A stretch of DNA of 64,000 bases, taken from contig JAMXBD010000209.1 in assembly GCA_024138025.1 (NCBI GenBank), forward strand, positions 248,001 through 312,000, in the 5' to 3' direction. The translations under genes and the position numbers were made by a program. Positions 10,201-21,582 of this stretch are shown here, one piece after another. Origin of the DNA: Combretum micranthum (taxonomy: Eukaryota; Streptophyta; Magnoliopsida; Myrtales; Combretaceae). A model generated the notes under the pieces. The model worked only from the letters and a program-made list of their open reading frames with translations. It was not told where the DNA came from and searched no databases. The first letter of the stretch is position 1. Every line of letters begins with the position of its first letter.

Positions 10201-12672
10201 ACAAGTTCACTGTTCATACTTCTGTATCCTATATTAGAATATACTCCACTGCACTTAAAATATAGTACTGTCATGCTGGCTGCTGATGTATTATTTGCAT
10301 ATGGATTAGGGAACTATCTTATGCAAACCCTAAACATGTCACTTGAATAGATCTATCCTCTTAACAAGGAAGAGAAAGTCAAGGGAGACCCCCAGGCCTG
10401 GGGGCCCGGGGGGCGGGGGGGGGGGGTGGGGGTGGGGTGGGAGGGAGAGAAGTGGTTTTGGGGGTGAGGGGGGCGCGCACGGAGGGCTAATAGAGACATT
10501 TAACCAGAAAGGCATGATTCTTTTGCCCTCATTACAGCTGGAGCTGTCTAAAATAATATGAAAACCCACATATGGTTTTTTAAAGGAGATTCTATATGTG
10601 AAAAGTTTCTGCTTTCACTAGAAAGTACCTGCTCAGATCCATCTTCCTTTTCTTGATAGCTACCCGCAACCGAAGAGGAGTAGATATAAGCACATCACAG
10701 CGTAGTTTGGACAAGTCAGGATTGCTTAAGAGTGCCTTAGTCATCAGCTTAATACGAAATTTGTTTCCTCTGGCCAGCTTTTTGCACTCTCTAGTTGTTT
10801 GAGCAGCTAACTCCTTGGTTGGGCAAAGGATAACAGCACGAATTCCATTTTTTGTTGCTTTCTTAACATATGAAGGTATATCAGGGGCTTATATCAAGCA
10901 TGAAATGAAGCAAAAAAGGGGATTGAGATTCTACCTTAAGTTTCATAAGCATAGGACACACAAATGCCAGCGTTTTTCCAGAACCAGTAGGAGCACAAGC
11001 GAAGCATTCCCGACCCTAATAGAATGAATATCTTCCTTGAGTTTAACATTCATACGAAAAATGGGATATAAGAAAATGTGGATTGATATTAAAAGGTATC
11101 ATGCATCACAAAATAAAGTCCATACAGATAAAAGGACTGGAATAGCCTGCCTCTGAATTGGGGTGGGTTCCTTGAAACCAAGCTCTGAGATGTTACGTAA
11201 TACATAAGATTTGCATCCGTACCTAGAAAAAGAAGAGTTACAGAACTGTAATCATGCGTAAAATGCGAGAAAACATGAACATGGTCAATCCTGGCTAGTG
11301 ATACTGATATATGAAAGATCAGCTAGCCAGCTTACATTATTGCGATCATAAACAGCTTGTTTGACATTTTCTTATGTATGCTTGCTTTTATCAACAACAC
11401 ATTAGAAGCTGAAAACCTAAACAATGTCCTTACAGCATTAATAAGGTAATATATCTGACTTTCATCTAGAAAAAACATTGATAAGGTAAGTGAAGTTGTA
11501 TCCGAAAGTGCTCCCACAAGCCCACCATGACACCTCCAAGTAGAAGGAATGTTACCTAGATTTTAGTTCTGAGAAGTTCCGAAGAGGGGACGGAATATTA
11601 CTTCCTGAAACATGAATGCTGTATTTCTTGCGAAAAATTGCATCTCGCTGGCACCACAAATAAGAAAAAAGGAAACAGATGACCACTGAGAACACTTATG
11701 AGACAGAAAAGCAAAACATATATAACCATGATTTGCATCTCGAGGATCTAACCTCCATTTGCCTATGAAGTTCTTTCTTTTCCTCTGTAAGCTTGTCCTC
11801 GTCCTTCTTTGGAGGTTCCTCTGTTTTAGGTCTTGACTTTGATTTTTTGAAGACACTAAAACCCTCCACCACATCTGGAATTCAAAATAGCCCCCAGTGC
11901 AAAAAAAAATGCAACTTATTAGCTGAAATTAACTACCAAATCACAACCAAACGCGACAGTGCTATTTCTGCCTTTTAGATGCTAATGAATTGAGCTCTCG
12001 ATGTCACAGTTAATTCCAGTATAATATGTCTATTAAATTCAAATTTAACAGGGCATTCACACAACACCGAATGCTTTGAAAATGCACCAATTTCTTTGTC
12101 TGCAATGCATCCATATCTGTTTCACATCCAATAACATATTTAATTGGGATTCTGGTTTTTTTTTTTCTTTTTTTGAATGTACATATCAACTCGTGATTGG
12201 AGGGAACGCCGAAAAACGGACCGGTCACGGAAACTTTGTCGTACAAAAACTACGGATTTCAGCCTCTTTACAATATCATATCTATGCGATACCAATTCCA
12301 TAAGCCTTAATAAAACACAATTCTCAATAATGGTAATAATTCTAATAAGAAGGAATGATAAATCACCTGAACTTGAAATCGCTGCCTTCCTCTTTCTCTT
12401 CTTTTCCTTAAAAGACACTACCTTTTCCTCTGGTACTTCATCAACTGTCTCGGATAAACTCGAATTACTCACTGAATCATCTCTCACTTTCTTCTCCTGC
12501 ATGAAGGCCAAAAAATCAAGTCACCATAAATTAAACAAATTTGGAAATAAAGGAAAACATTTCGTCTGTAATTTCCATTTATAATTATCACCTGAAAGCG
12601 AGCCAAATCGTTGGCGAACTTCTTACGGTCGAAATGGATTCCGGAGAAGAGAAAGGACGGATCTTTCTGCAT
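7249..12672 (-). CDS. RH57: DEAD-box RNA helicase, ROK1/RH57 type, twelve exons
   Basis: This is an ATP-dependent RNA helicase of the ROK1 group, which acts in nucleolar 18S pre-rRNA processing; Arabidopsis RH57 has also been linked to glucose and ABA responses. I read the exons as complement of 12592-12672, 12367-12496, 11753-11874, 11556-11647, 11126-11222, 10935-11015, 10629-10861, 9676-9870, 9511-9601, 8936-9058, 8340-8490 and 7249-7457. All introns are GT/AG and the phases agree, giving 534 residues against about 541 in Arabidopsis. A lysine-rich N-terminus leads to the Q motif ([13 protein letters not shown], from 158), motif I APTGSGKT (182-189), motif Ia PTKELA (215-220), motif II DESD (286-289), SAT (318-320), VLIFVQSK (from 380), [11 protein letters not shown] (433-443) and HRIGRSGR (463-470). 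DESD in place of DEAD is usual for this plant group. No frameshift or stop interrupts it. The product identity is firm; exon edges rest on splice rules and phase only. Confidence 0.92.
8071..8154. repeat. 42-bp tandem duplication in helicase intron 11
   Basis: Two adjacent, essentially identical 42-base units start at 8071 and 8113, each beginning TTCTTAAGTTAATTTC. They lie inside the last intron, away from the splice sites, so no effect on the protein is expected. The near identity points to a recent event. Confidence 0.85.
10399..10475 (+). repeat. G-rich low-complexity tract in helicase intron 7
   Basis: An almost uninterrupted run of G with a few C, T and A sits in the 758-bp intron between 9870 and 10629. 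It starts with a short palindrome around GGGGGCCCGGG. The plus strand has many runs of three or more G and could form a G-quadruplex; the helicase transcript would be C-rich here. It is the most GC-rich point of the window. Confidence 0.8.
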
Positions 12673-12978
12673 TGTCTATGGAAATCAATGAGATAAGAGT
12701 GGCTTTGGCTTGAGTTCGTATAATGAATCGAAAGCAGGATTACTAAAAAGCTGTGAGTGCTGAGTAATATTACGGAGACGTTCGTTCGATGAAGATCAGG
12801 CGCGAAGGGGTCAGAGGAGTGTGGATGTAGAGAGAGAGAGAGAGAGTAGTTAGACGTGACGAGCAGGAAGAAGATGACCCATAAACCCCAATAAAATGTC
12901 TGAATTCTGATGCTTAGGGTTTAGTAGAAGGACAAATATTATTGTTATTGTCTAAAAAATTATACGGTTCGGTAATTT
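12673..12978 (-). promoter_or_regulatory. Helicase 5' UTR and proximal promoter
   Basis: Only about 306 bases separate the helicase start codon from the inner neighbour, the MULE left end. On the minus strand this interval contains a (CT)9 run (complement of 12829-12846), typical of plant 5' leaders. It also has a telo-box AAACCCTAA (complement of 12914-12922), an element frequent in promoters of plant ribosome-biogenesis and translation genes, which fits a pre-rRNA helicase. No clear TATA box was seen. Confidence 0.5.
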
Positions 12979-13157
12979 GGAAAAAGGGATAAAAAATTAC
13001 AAAATTACTACCCATATAAAATTAATCTCGATTTTAAGTAATATGAACTCGTCTCTTTAAGAGATCAAATCATCTTGTAATACTTGACCTCTCTCTTCGA
13101 GAGACGAGGTCATGTGATGGGCACAACCTCGTCTCTTCAAGAGACGAGGTTAGCGGA
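12979..13157 (+). repeat. MULE left terminal inverted repeat with hairpins
   Basis: This segment matches the reverse complement of the right end through shared blocks such as AAAATTACAAAATTA and ATTAATCTCGATTTTA. It contains two near-perfect palindromes at 13086-13111 and 13125-13151, built from arms of the type ACCTCGTCTCTT and AAGAGACGAGGT around a one- to two-base centre, and a weaker one near 13048-13066. Confidence 0.8.
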
Positions 13158-13234
13158 CCTAAAACCCCATCCAGCCTCCTTCCTTCTCATTCTTTCTCTC
13201 CGCAAAACTTCAAAAGCCTCAAATTCCCAAATCG

Positions 13235-13262
13235 AAAACCCTAACCCTAACCCTAAACCCCC
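13235..13262 (+). repeat. Interstitial telomere-like repeat
   Basis: Four consecutive CCCTAA-type units (AAAACCCTAACCCTAACCC and onward) follow directly inside the MULE left terminal repeat. Plant telomeres are built of CCCTAAA, and one unit here has that length. It may be a multiple telo-box promoter element of the transposon or a captured telomeric fragment. Confidence 0.75.
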
Positions 13263-13429
13263 AAATTCTAATTGATTGAAGATAATTTGCTCCGAATATT
13301 GAGAATTTTGGATCACTTGACGTTAAGAAAGAAGCAATTTCGTTGAGAGAAGAAGCTTCATGCGAGAAAAGAGGAGAAAAAGAAAGCCGATGAATTGTTA
13401 TATGATTGCGTAATTTTTGAAATTTTTTT

Positions 13430-13600
13430 TGAATTATTGATGTTACATTGTTGAATATTGGTTGTATGTGTTATGGGAATATTTATTGTTGTATGATTCC
13501 GAAATTTTACTCTCTTTTTTTTTTGAATTATTAATGTTACATTGTTGAATATTGGTTGTGTGAGTTATGGGAATATTGGTTGTATGATTCCACAAATTTC
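13430..13600 (+). repeat. Imperfect tandem duplication, about 94-bp period
   Basis: Two diverged units, about 13430-13509 and 13524-13599, share blocks such as TTACATTGTTGAATATTGG and TGTATGATTCC. They lie in the MULE 5' noncoding region. The rest of 13263-14031 is AT-rich and shows no gene. Confidence 0.75.
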
Positions 13601-14031
13601 AATTTATTTTTTATTTTTTTTGTATATGTATGTGTTCTATATTAATTATGGGAATTTAATATGATACATAGGTTTGTTCAAAAATAGAAAAAATTTTACG
13701 TAATATAAATCAACATTTAAAATTAAGGTCAAATATAGAATTAATATTGTAATTAGTTTCAAAAGAGAAATTAATTTTATATAAAGTGATACAAATAAAA
13801 TAGATTATAAATTAGAAAATTTTAATTTTAACTTTGAAAATCTAGTCATATCATTCATATTTACCGTTGATTTTATTCATACACTATGTCCATATACTAT
13901 TACAAGATAGGGGTATATATAGTAGCATTAGGAGTTATGTTAAATATTACAAGAGTTCAATTCATAAATGTGATGTTGCAAATTTCATGTATTCAAGCTA
14001 TTTTTTATGAGATGGCAGGGTCGGTGAGGAA

Positions 14032-15488
14032 ATGGATAGGGCGAAGTTAATACCGTACGCTCATGGCGACACTGTCCAAATGGAGGATGGTTTTGGTTTC
14101 TGATAAGCTGTTGGTTGTTGTGGTCAATGTTAGTAAGAACTCTACGTAGGAACAAATACTGGACATCATTTGTAATAAACTAATGGTAAATAGGTGTACA
14201 TATCGGGTGAAGCTATATCATAGGGTAGCTATTGGAGATAGAACATCGCATTATGATATTATTCCAATGACCGATGATGATGCTGCACAGGAGATGTTGG
14301 TGTATACAGAATGGTCAGTGGCTGCTTATGTGCAGATATTCGAAAATGTATTGTCACAGGCACCTGCAGAGGAAATGGGCATTGATAGAAATATTGGGAG
14401 AGAAGGGTTAGTAGACTCAAACTCTACTCTAGTTCAGGTAATAGGTAGCGCATAGGTGGAAATGTGTGCACCCACCTCGATAAAGTGGACATGATACAGA
14501 TGCCATGTAAGACTCCTCGGCAAGTGAATCAAGTAACGACTATGATGATGATGAAAATCATAATGTCGAAGCTTTTCCCTAACAATATGCTTTTACCAAG
14601 GTACAACCAATGAGAAATGACCGACACTGCTTCATTGCTCCTACTGACATTAATGTAGTAGGGAGCTCAGTGCCAATACCCTTTTTCGATGCTGAAGTTG
14701 GTAGTACTTATGCTACATATAATGATGAGCAGGAAATAAGTGTTGAGAATTGGAGCTTCAGCAATGAATTCAAGGTTGGGATGCGGTTTGAGACAAAAGA
14801 TCATCTCATACGGGCAGTTAAAATGTGGCACATAACGAACCATTATAATTTCAAGGTGGTGGACTCAGACCCAAGATCATGGGCAGTTAAATGTACTAAT
14901 GCTCATAACAGAGGTTGTAAGTGGAAACTCAAAGGCAGTTATAGGAAACATGGTGGGTGGTTTCACATCACTAAGTATGAAAGACCCCATACCTGCTTGG
15001 ATGAAATCACTGGACAGGATCACTCTCAGTTGGATTCCGTTAGCATGTCTAGGAGCATCATATTGGAGATTCGTAATTCTCCAAATGTAAGGGCAAAGGA
15101 CCTCCAACTGAATATCTTAAAACAGTTCGGGTATGGTCCTTCCTTCATACCTACAGCCGATAAGGCTAATTGGACTCGTTTGGACATAACAAAACGACAC
15201 CCTATGCCAGGACTTATTAGGAAAAGGGGTAAGCCTAGAGAAAACTGCTTCCAAAATGATATGGATATTCGAGAAGACCCACGAGGTTACTCATGTGATT
15301 CATGTGGGCAATCATGGCATAAAATTCGAAGTTGTCCAAATAGGGGGTTAGCTAGTAGAACGGTAATGGCCCAGATAAGTCGTAGTGGTAACTCTTTGTT
15401 CTCATATGCTTTGTTCTACTATACTAATGTGACATGCTTTTATCTTATGTTTGCTTTGCTTGTTTTAATCTACCTATGCCTCTACTAA
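14032..15488 (+). pseudogene. MURA-like transposase remnant, catalytic domain deleted
   Basis: MURA is the Mutator transposase. The N-terminal part is broken by stops (a TGA near 14101 and a TAG near 14146) and a frame change before 14183. An open 292-residue frame from 14610 then carries the MuDR-type DNA-binding region (about 54-130, starting FKVGMRFETKDHLIRAVKMW) with WRKY-GCM1-like zinc ligands C95, C103, H127 and C129. After FGYGPS (about 173-178) the chain jumps to the C-terminal tail of MURA proteins (RKRGKPRENC) and a zinc knuckle with C229, C232, H237 and C242. The DDE catalytic domain and SWIM finger, normally several hundred residues between these parts, are absent and the frame is kept across the junction. 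A spliced-out or retained function as a DNA-binding protein is possible, but the N-terminal stops argue for a relic. Confidence 0.75.
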
Positions 15489-15514
15489 AAATATCCATTT
15501 CTTTCTTCTTACAA

Positions 15515-17005
15515 ATGGATCCTGGACCGACAGATAGCTTAATGCTTACGGAGCAGCATGTTCATTGGTCGAGACTAGCCTGGGAGGGGCAGGTAAGTTT
15601 ATTTTTGCAATCCATACCTTATAACAAGTAATTAATGTTTCTTACAAACTTGTGGACTTTACATGTGATTTTGCATTGTCGTTATAGAGAGGCGAAGTTG
15701 AGGTAATAACATGGCGTACCTACGCAGATAGACAATCGATTACTGCCATTCCTATCCCAGGCGGGTTTCATTTGGGCAGCTCATATGCCATTCGTTCAGC
15801 TGGATTGGCACCTCACCTCGGCTTTGGTTGAGAGATGGCAGCCAGAGACCCTTACCTTCCACATGACCACGAGAGAATGGTCTGTTACGTTGGAGGATGG
15901 TGTTATCCTGACTGGCCTACCTGTAGATGGCAACACAGTTACGAGCACGACTCAAATAGATTGGCCTGGATTATGTAAGGAGCTGTTAGGACTCCGATCC
16001 GTGCCCGATACAAATATGGATGGTAGTTGTGTGAAGATATCGTGGTTAGATACTCACTACAAAGTATTACTAGATGTTGTAGATGATGCCATGATCAAAC
16101 GCTACACTAGGGCGTATATATTGTTGCTGCTAAGTGGATTTACATTTGCGGACAAGTCATTAAATAACGTCCACCTGATGTATTTGTAGCTGCTCCAGGA
16201 CTTTGAGAGGGCCATGCAGTACGCGTTGGGAGTAGCCTGTTTGACATGGCTATATAGGCAGCTATGCTTGGCTTCCCACATGGACATGGGGGATATTGTG
16301 AGACACTTGGTTGTCCTGTAAATATGGGCATGGGAGCACTTCCCTCATATTGCCTCGATTCGTCAACAGGTTACAACAGTTACTGCGGGGCACCCACTCA
16401 TCAGCCATTGGGGTACGACTTTTGATGTGACCAGTGTATCCACCCACTTGCTAATTGAGTATCAAAAATCTTTAGATCGACAGACCGAGCATCAGGTATG
16501 ATTTTCATTGCCTTATTTCCTTAAAATTGATTTTCAATGTCTTGTTTCCTTCAAATTGCAACATTTTGATGTTTGGTTAATTGGTAGTGTACTTTTTTCC
16601 CTTCAACAGGTTGTGTGGAACCCTTACAGTCCTATCATGGACTCCCTGCCTCCATACTACCAAGAGGGTTGTGACATTTGGAGTGCACGAGTCCCGCTAG
16701 TGTGCTTCCATCTAGTCAAGCACTACTACCTAGATGGGGTGCTCAAACAATTTGGTGGCTTCCATCTAGTCAAGCACTACTACCTAGATGGGGTGCTCAA
16801 ACAATTTGGTGGCTTCCAGGGGATCCCACACCCGCCTACCAACATGAGAGCCCTCCAAGAGATTGACATGCGGGGGCGTTCCGAGTGGAACTGGCACATA
16901 GAGCACGCTAGGTGGATAGCTGAATGGGATGGTCGGCGTGATCGCATTGTTGAGATGCCATATATGCCTATCGATACATCTGATGATTACTTCCAATGGT
17001 ATTAA
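15515..17005 (+). pseudogene. Plant mobile domain (PMD) gene, MAIN/MAIL-like, broken
   Basis: PMD proteins include Arabidopsis MAIN and MAIL1, and the domain is also carried by transposons. I read exon 1 at 15515-15592 (MDPGPTDSLMLTEQHVHWS), exon 2 at 15688-16495 and exon 3 from 16610 to the TAA at 17003-17005, with GT/AG borders. Exon 2 contains the core phrases QLDWHLTSALVERW and VTLEDGVILTGLPVDG. Damage includes a frame change between RGEVEV (after 15688) and LLPFLSQAGFIWAAH (ending 15786), in-frame stops at about 16186 (TAG) and 16319 (TAA), and an in-frame 54-bp tandem duplication at 16704-16811. A further open frame at 16996-17313 may be a last exon. It follows the MURA remnant on the same strand and shares the element. 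Confidence 0.75.
16704..16811 (+). repeat. 54-bp in-frame tandem duplication in the PMD gene
   Basis: Two units of 54 bases repeat the 18 residues HLVKHYYLDGVLKQFGGF exactly at the nucleotide level. Other PMD proteins have one copy of this helix-like stretch, so the second copy is an insertion within this lineage. Confidence 0.9.
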
Positions 17006-17313
17006 GCGATCATCCGATGTTGAATCAATCGCACGGGGGCTATCATACACTATATGGTAAGCTCACTGACTCAATAAGCTGTGTAAAGAAATGTACTGTG
17101 TTTTCGTTATTCACCAATATACATTTTTTCTGTTGCTTGCAGGTAAATTTCATTTATAGAGTCCCACACATGCCTCTAAAAATTACTCATTTCACTGCAA
17201 GAGATGTCTATCGTGTAGTTGATGAGTTTATGGGACTCAATTTTAATGATCCACCGCCACCAGCACCAGCACCAGCATTGGATGACCCACAGCCTCAGGC
17301 AATTCAGAGATGA

Positions 17314-18072
17314 CATCCACATAGAAGGAGGCGTGGACGTGGGTGGAGACGAGGTTAGGAGCAAGGCCGTGCTCGAGGTATACAAATCAAGGACGAGCCT
17401 GAGTCGTCCCATGTACCTTCACTCGATCAACCTGGCTCTTCCCCATTCTTTCTTCACAAGGTTGGCCCATCATCACCATCCCATACTCATCTGGGGGACA
17501 CCCCTATGCCAGACCCGTCATACAAAGTTCCATATCCCCCTAACTCCACAAAAGAGACGACCGTCACTATCATATGATATGAGGGACAGACTCACACAGG
17601 TAGAGCCAGACCCTGTCTCATTTCATCCATACAATGCTGCTGGTGGAGAAAAGGATGGCACAGTTACACAAATTAATCCATCTACACAATATCCTCATCA
17701 ACGTACACCATTTGCCCAGACATTTGTGAGACGGGGATGAGGGAAGTGAGGCAAACACCACTAGTAGTAGATAGTAGAATTTCCCATTTTCTGATTGTTG
17801 GATATAGATTATTAGTTTTTTATGATTATTATATTCCTTTTCTCTTATACATTTGATGAAAAGAAACAATTGGCCATTGATTTCATATTATATTTTCTGA
17901 GTTCTATATTATGTTTGTGAAGAAAATTTTAGCAATACTTTTGTGGTTGAATGATTTAGGATCGAGACTGCATTTAATTAGAATGGGTTTGGGAATACTA
18001 CTGAAGTTTGGAAGTTGTTTAGCCATAGTGGAGGATGGCTAATGGCTTATATAGTTGTTTATATATGATTTT
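17314..18072. other. MULE 3' noncoding part before the inserted LTR
   Basis: A 173-codon open frame at 17219-17740 overlaps the possible last PMD exon and is proline/histidine-rich, but I recognise no domain. From 17741 to 18072 the sequence is AT-rich with no gene. The MULE resumes after the LTR at about 21513. Confidence 0.45.
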
Positions 18073-20262
18073 TGTCACGCCCTATAGGGTATCATAAACG
18101 TAATAGCCCGCTACATACTATATAAGACTCTCGAAATTCTATCCGAGCCCTTCGGGAGTCTTGTATAGATGTAAAGCGTCCCCTTACAACAATAGAATAC
18201 TCAATCAATGAAGTTAAGAAGTTTAATGTGGCATTCATTAGCCATAAATAATAAACCAAAACACATATATACTTTACAAAGTCTAAGGGGCATTCCCCCG
18301 CAAAATAATATTAAGTCCATTACAGTCATCCAGAGTCCTTTAGTTTCCAACGGAAGTCTAAACAAAATCGAAATAAACTTCTAAGGGAAACTCCTAGCTC
18401 CGGTACCTGAGCTGTAGCCTGCCTTGGCCTAAGCCAAATGAATTCATGCTACAACAAGTAAAAACTATAGGGGCGTAAGCTAACTAGCTTAGTGAGTGAA
18501 AACTTCCATATCGTAATTAAGACAAATCATTCAAACAAGTGGTTACTCAAACAAATGATATGCATCAAGCAAATGAGTTCAATAAACATATGACCAACCG
18601 GAAATCATATGTGGATGGACTTGCGCCCTCCATCCCGGGTTAGCAGATTAACGAATCATGCGGTACGACGTCGTTTAAGCTCACTGTCAACTGAACAATA
18701 ATTCGTTTTATGGATCACGATTAACCAACAATTTCGTTTTATGGATCACGATTAACCAACATATTCGTTTTATGGGTCACGAAAAACCAACAAATGCTAA
18801 TGCTCCATCCCCATCGTGAAATGAATGAGTCCAATTATAATTGAGGTCCATTATAGATTAATACGATTCTTTTAGGTGACCAACAATTATTCGCAGACAA
18901 TCAATATAAATTCTCGCTAAACCAGCAACAGCTTGACACTCGGTTTCGATATTCCTTAAGTTCAACTTCACATATCAACAACAGACAAGTATATAATTCC
19001 CATATACCCCATCATGCATAATCGTTTTTATCTTTGCCTAAACAACTAATGCCACTATCAATACAATCACAAGCAATAATTGAGAGCGGAAGTAATACTT
19101 ACTCGGCCATGGTACGCCGGTCTCTTAATAGTAGTAGTCGGGTGGTAGGGTATCGTCTTGCTCGGGATCACCTACCAAATAAGAACAACCTAATAAGAAT
19201 CTCATCACTAAACTAATTCAAGCTATGCATCTAAACTACACAAAATCGGAATTCTCGCTATTTGCGGAAGTTCCAACTTAAAAAGCCATAACTTGGTCAT
19301 TTTAACTCGGAATTTTGCAAATTTTATATCGATTTCTATCTACTTCGAAAGATCTATCTATTTCTAATATTATTTTCAAGTTTTGAAAACATTAAGGTCA
19401 CGGAACAGTGGGTTCAGATCTGTTCTGTAACTTTCCTCTTTCCGAAAAATTGTTTTGCAATTGGTAAAAATGTTTCTAGTTGATGATTCATGTATAGGTA
19501 GTATATGAATGAATTCTTAGTATGAATGTCATGTAATGATCTCAATACATGCATGGTCTTGATGATTTTTGATGATGAACTCTTATGAACTCCCAATTAT
19601 CATAAAACTCCATGATGGTCACTTCTAAAAATCTATTCTTTCCAACTTTACATTCCCTAGGGTTTTTAGGATTTTATTCTTGGAATTTACTCGTTATTTA
19701 AATAAAAATGAGTTCTTAACATCTATACTATCCATGATCTTCATTTATACATAGAAATTCACATTTTTCACTTGGTAAATATGTTTTTAAACAAGCTTTT
19801 CACAAAAATCCGAATTTTGGAAATTTTCTTTTCTTGCATTTTTCCTATGATAAAACTTGTTTAATGCATCAAAAATTGAAGCTTTATTATATCTATTGCC
19901 TAAAGACTTCATTTAACTCATAAAACATGCAATTTGAGCTTGGACACTAATTGTTTATGTAGGCATTACTCCAAAATACGAATTTAGCAATTTAATCACT
20001 ATCTCATAATTTTCCATTCCAACTTCTCTACTTGTTTTACATATTACTCATGTCTAAACTCATTTAAACTTATAAAAATCATTCCTTAAGGATACCTATT
20101 ACATATACCTTCCATTTTTCATGAAAAATATGAGTTTTAAAGTGGTTTTGGTGGTTTTTAAAATAGAGTTCCAAAATTATCCGAATTTCCATATGACATT
20201 TCTAACCAAAATCTTTTCTTTTTCAAGTTTCTTGCCTTCTATACATGAAGATCTATCATCTA

Positions 20263-20297
<35 letters not shown>

Positions 20298-21512
20298 CAT
20301 GCAAGGCAAAGCTTATATAATCATTAATATATGAAAGTTCAAGATAACTATATGAACATGAATGTAGATGAAGGTACGAATGTCTAAACACTGGATCTAT
20401 CATATATAGTGCATGAATCATGAGTTTTATGGCATGAACATAAATTTCTATACAAGATCTCTACTTTACATGCATGAACAAGGTAATATCTCAACAAAAA
20501 CTCATTTAAACACAATATCTACTTCTTGTGATTGCTTGATATTCTTGTATTAGTGTTTTCATGTCCCTAGCATATGCTCATTGGGATTAAAAGTGGAAAA
20601 CACTCAAGAATGATCTTGTCATTACAAGATAATGTAGGTATAAAGCTTAGAATCATCACCTAAATGGAGATGTGGAGATGAAAAGAAGAGGAAATGAGTT
20701 TGTGTGTGTGAGTGTGAGGGGAGGAGGGGGTCACGACAATATAGAGAGAAAGAAGAGAGGGTTTTCAACTTTTGTAAAATTTTAGAAGAGTGAAAATAAG
20801 GGGAGAGAGAGAAAAAGGAGCTTATATATTACATGCATTAGGGTTTTAATTGTAATAAAGAAGTAAAAATAAAACAAATGATAGGGAAATGGGGAGGGGG
20901 GTGCGCCGGCCATGAGGGGGTGAGAGAGAGAGGGATTTGAAATTTTGATAAAATTTGTAATTTATGTAATAAAATGTAATAATTATTTAGGAAACAAAAT
21001 TTCTTGGAAAAGAAAATTGAAATGAGTAGTTGTAAGGATGTAAGAATAGGGTATGGGTAGTGTATAGTGCAGGTTGTACTTGTGAATAGTAGACAAGACA
21101 TCTATTTTACCGGTTGTAACAAAAATACGAGAAAAAGGCTATAACTATAATTTTTATAGCCCGAAAAATTATAAAATTGATATTTTTGAAATCCTTATAA
21201 AATTTTGGTTCTAATGAATATTCCGGAATATTTTTCTGAGTTTGTGGTCCCGGGACACGTTTTTCCATAATTGAGCTCGGGAAGGCCTGGAATTGAAAAA
21301 TTCCCGAATTTAAAACTTTTTAAGGTTTAAAATATACTTTAAAACAATAATTCATATTCATTTACGTTATAAAACTTCTTTTATTATGAAACCGAAGGAA
21401 AGCCGGATTTAGGGCTCCTAAGCTTCTCTCACTAGACTTAAACTGGCTGGATTAGGGTTTCGCTTTTCAACTCCCAGGGTTTACTTAACTACTAAGAATA
21501 CCAGGGTTTACA
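18073..21512 (-). mobile_element. Solo LTR, family L2, copy D, inside the MULE
   Basis: Read on the minus strand the unit opens TGTAAACCC and closes GGGCGTGACA. It is flanked on both sides by ATTTT (18068-18072 and 21513-21517), a perfect 5-bp target duplication typical of LTR retrotransposons. It shares blocks with copies A and B, such as the AGCTYACRCCCCTATAG region near 18465. It is 3440 bp long with no gag, pol, primer site or second LTR, so it is best read as a solo LTR of a long-LTR family. It includes a (AC)n(AT)n microsatellite at about 20262-20296. A few short open frames inside show no domains. Confidence 0.8.
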
Positions 21513-21582
21513 ATTTTGACAGGTTTTATTATAACTGTAAAAAGGATCTATTTTTCAAAGAACAAATGGAAAGTGAGGGAAT

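Noticed and set aside
10339..10569. Proline-rich minus-strand frame in helicase intron 7
   Set aside because: It is an artefact of the G-rich tract read on the opposite strand, inside a well-supported intron.
14877..15107. Minus-strand open frame across the MURA remnant
   Set aside because: It is the shadow of the MuDR DNA-binding domain on the other strand and has no recognisable motif.
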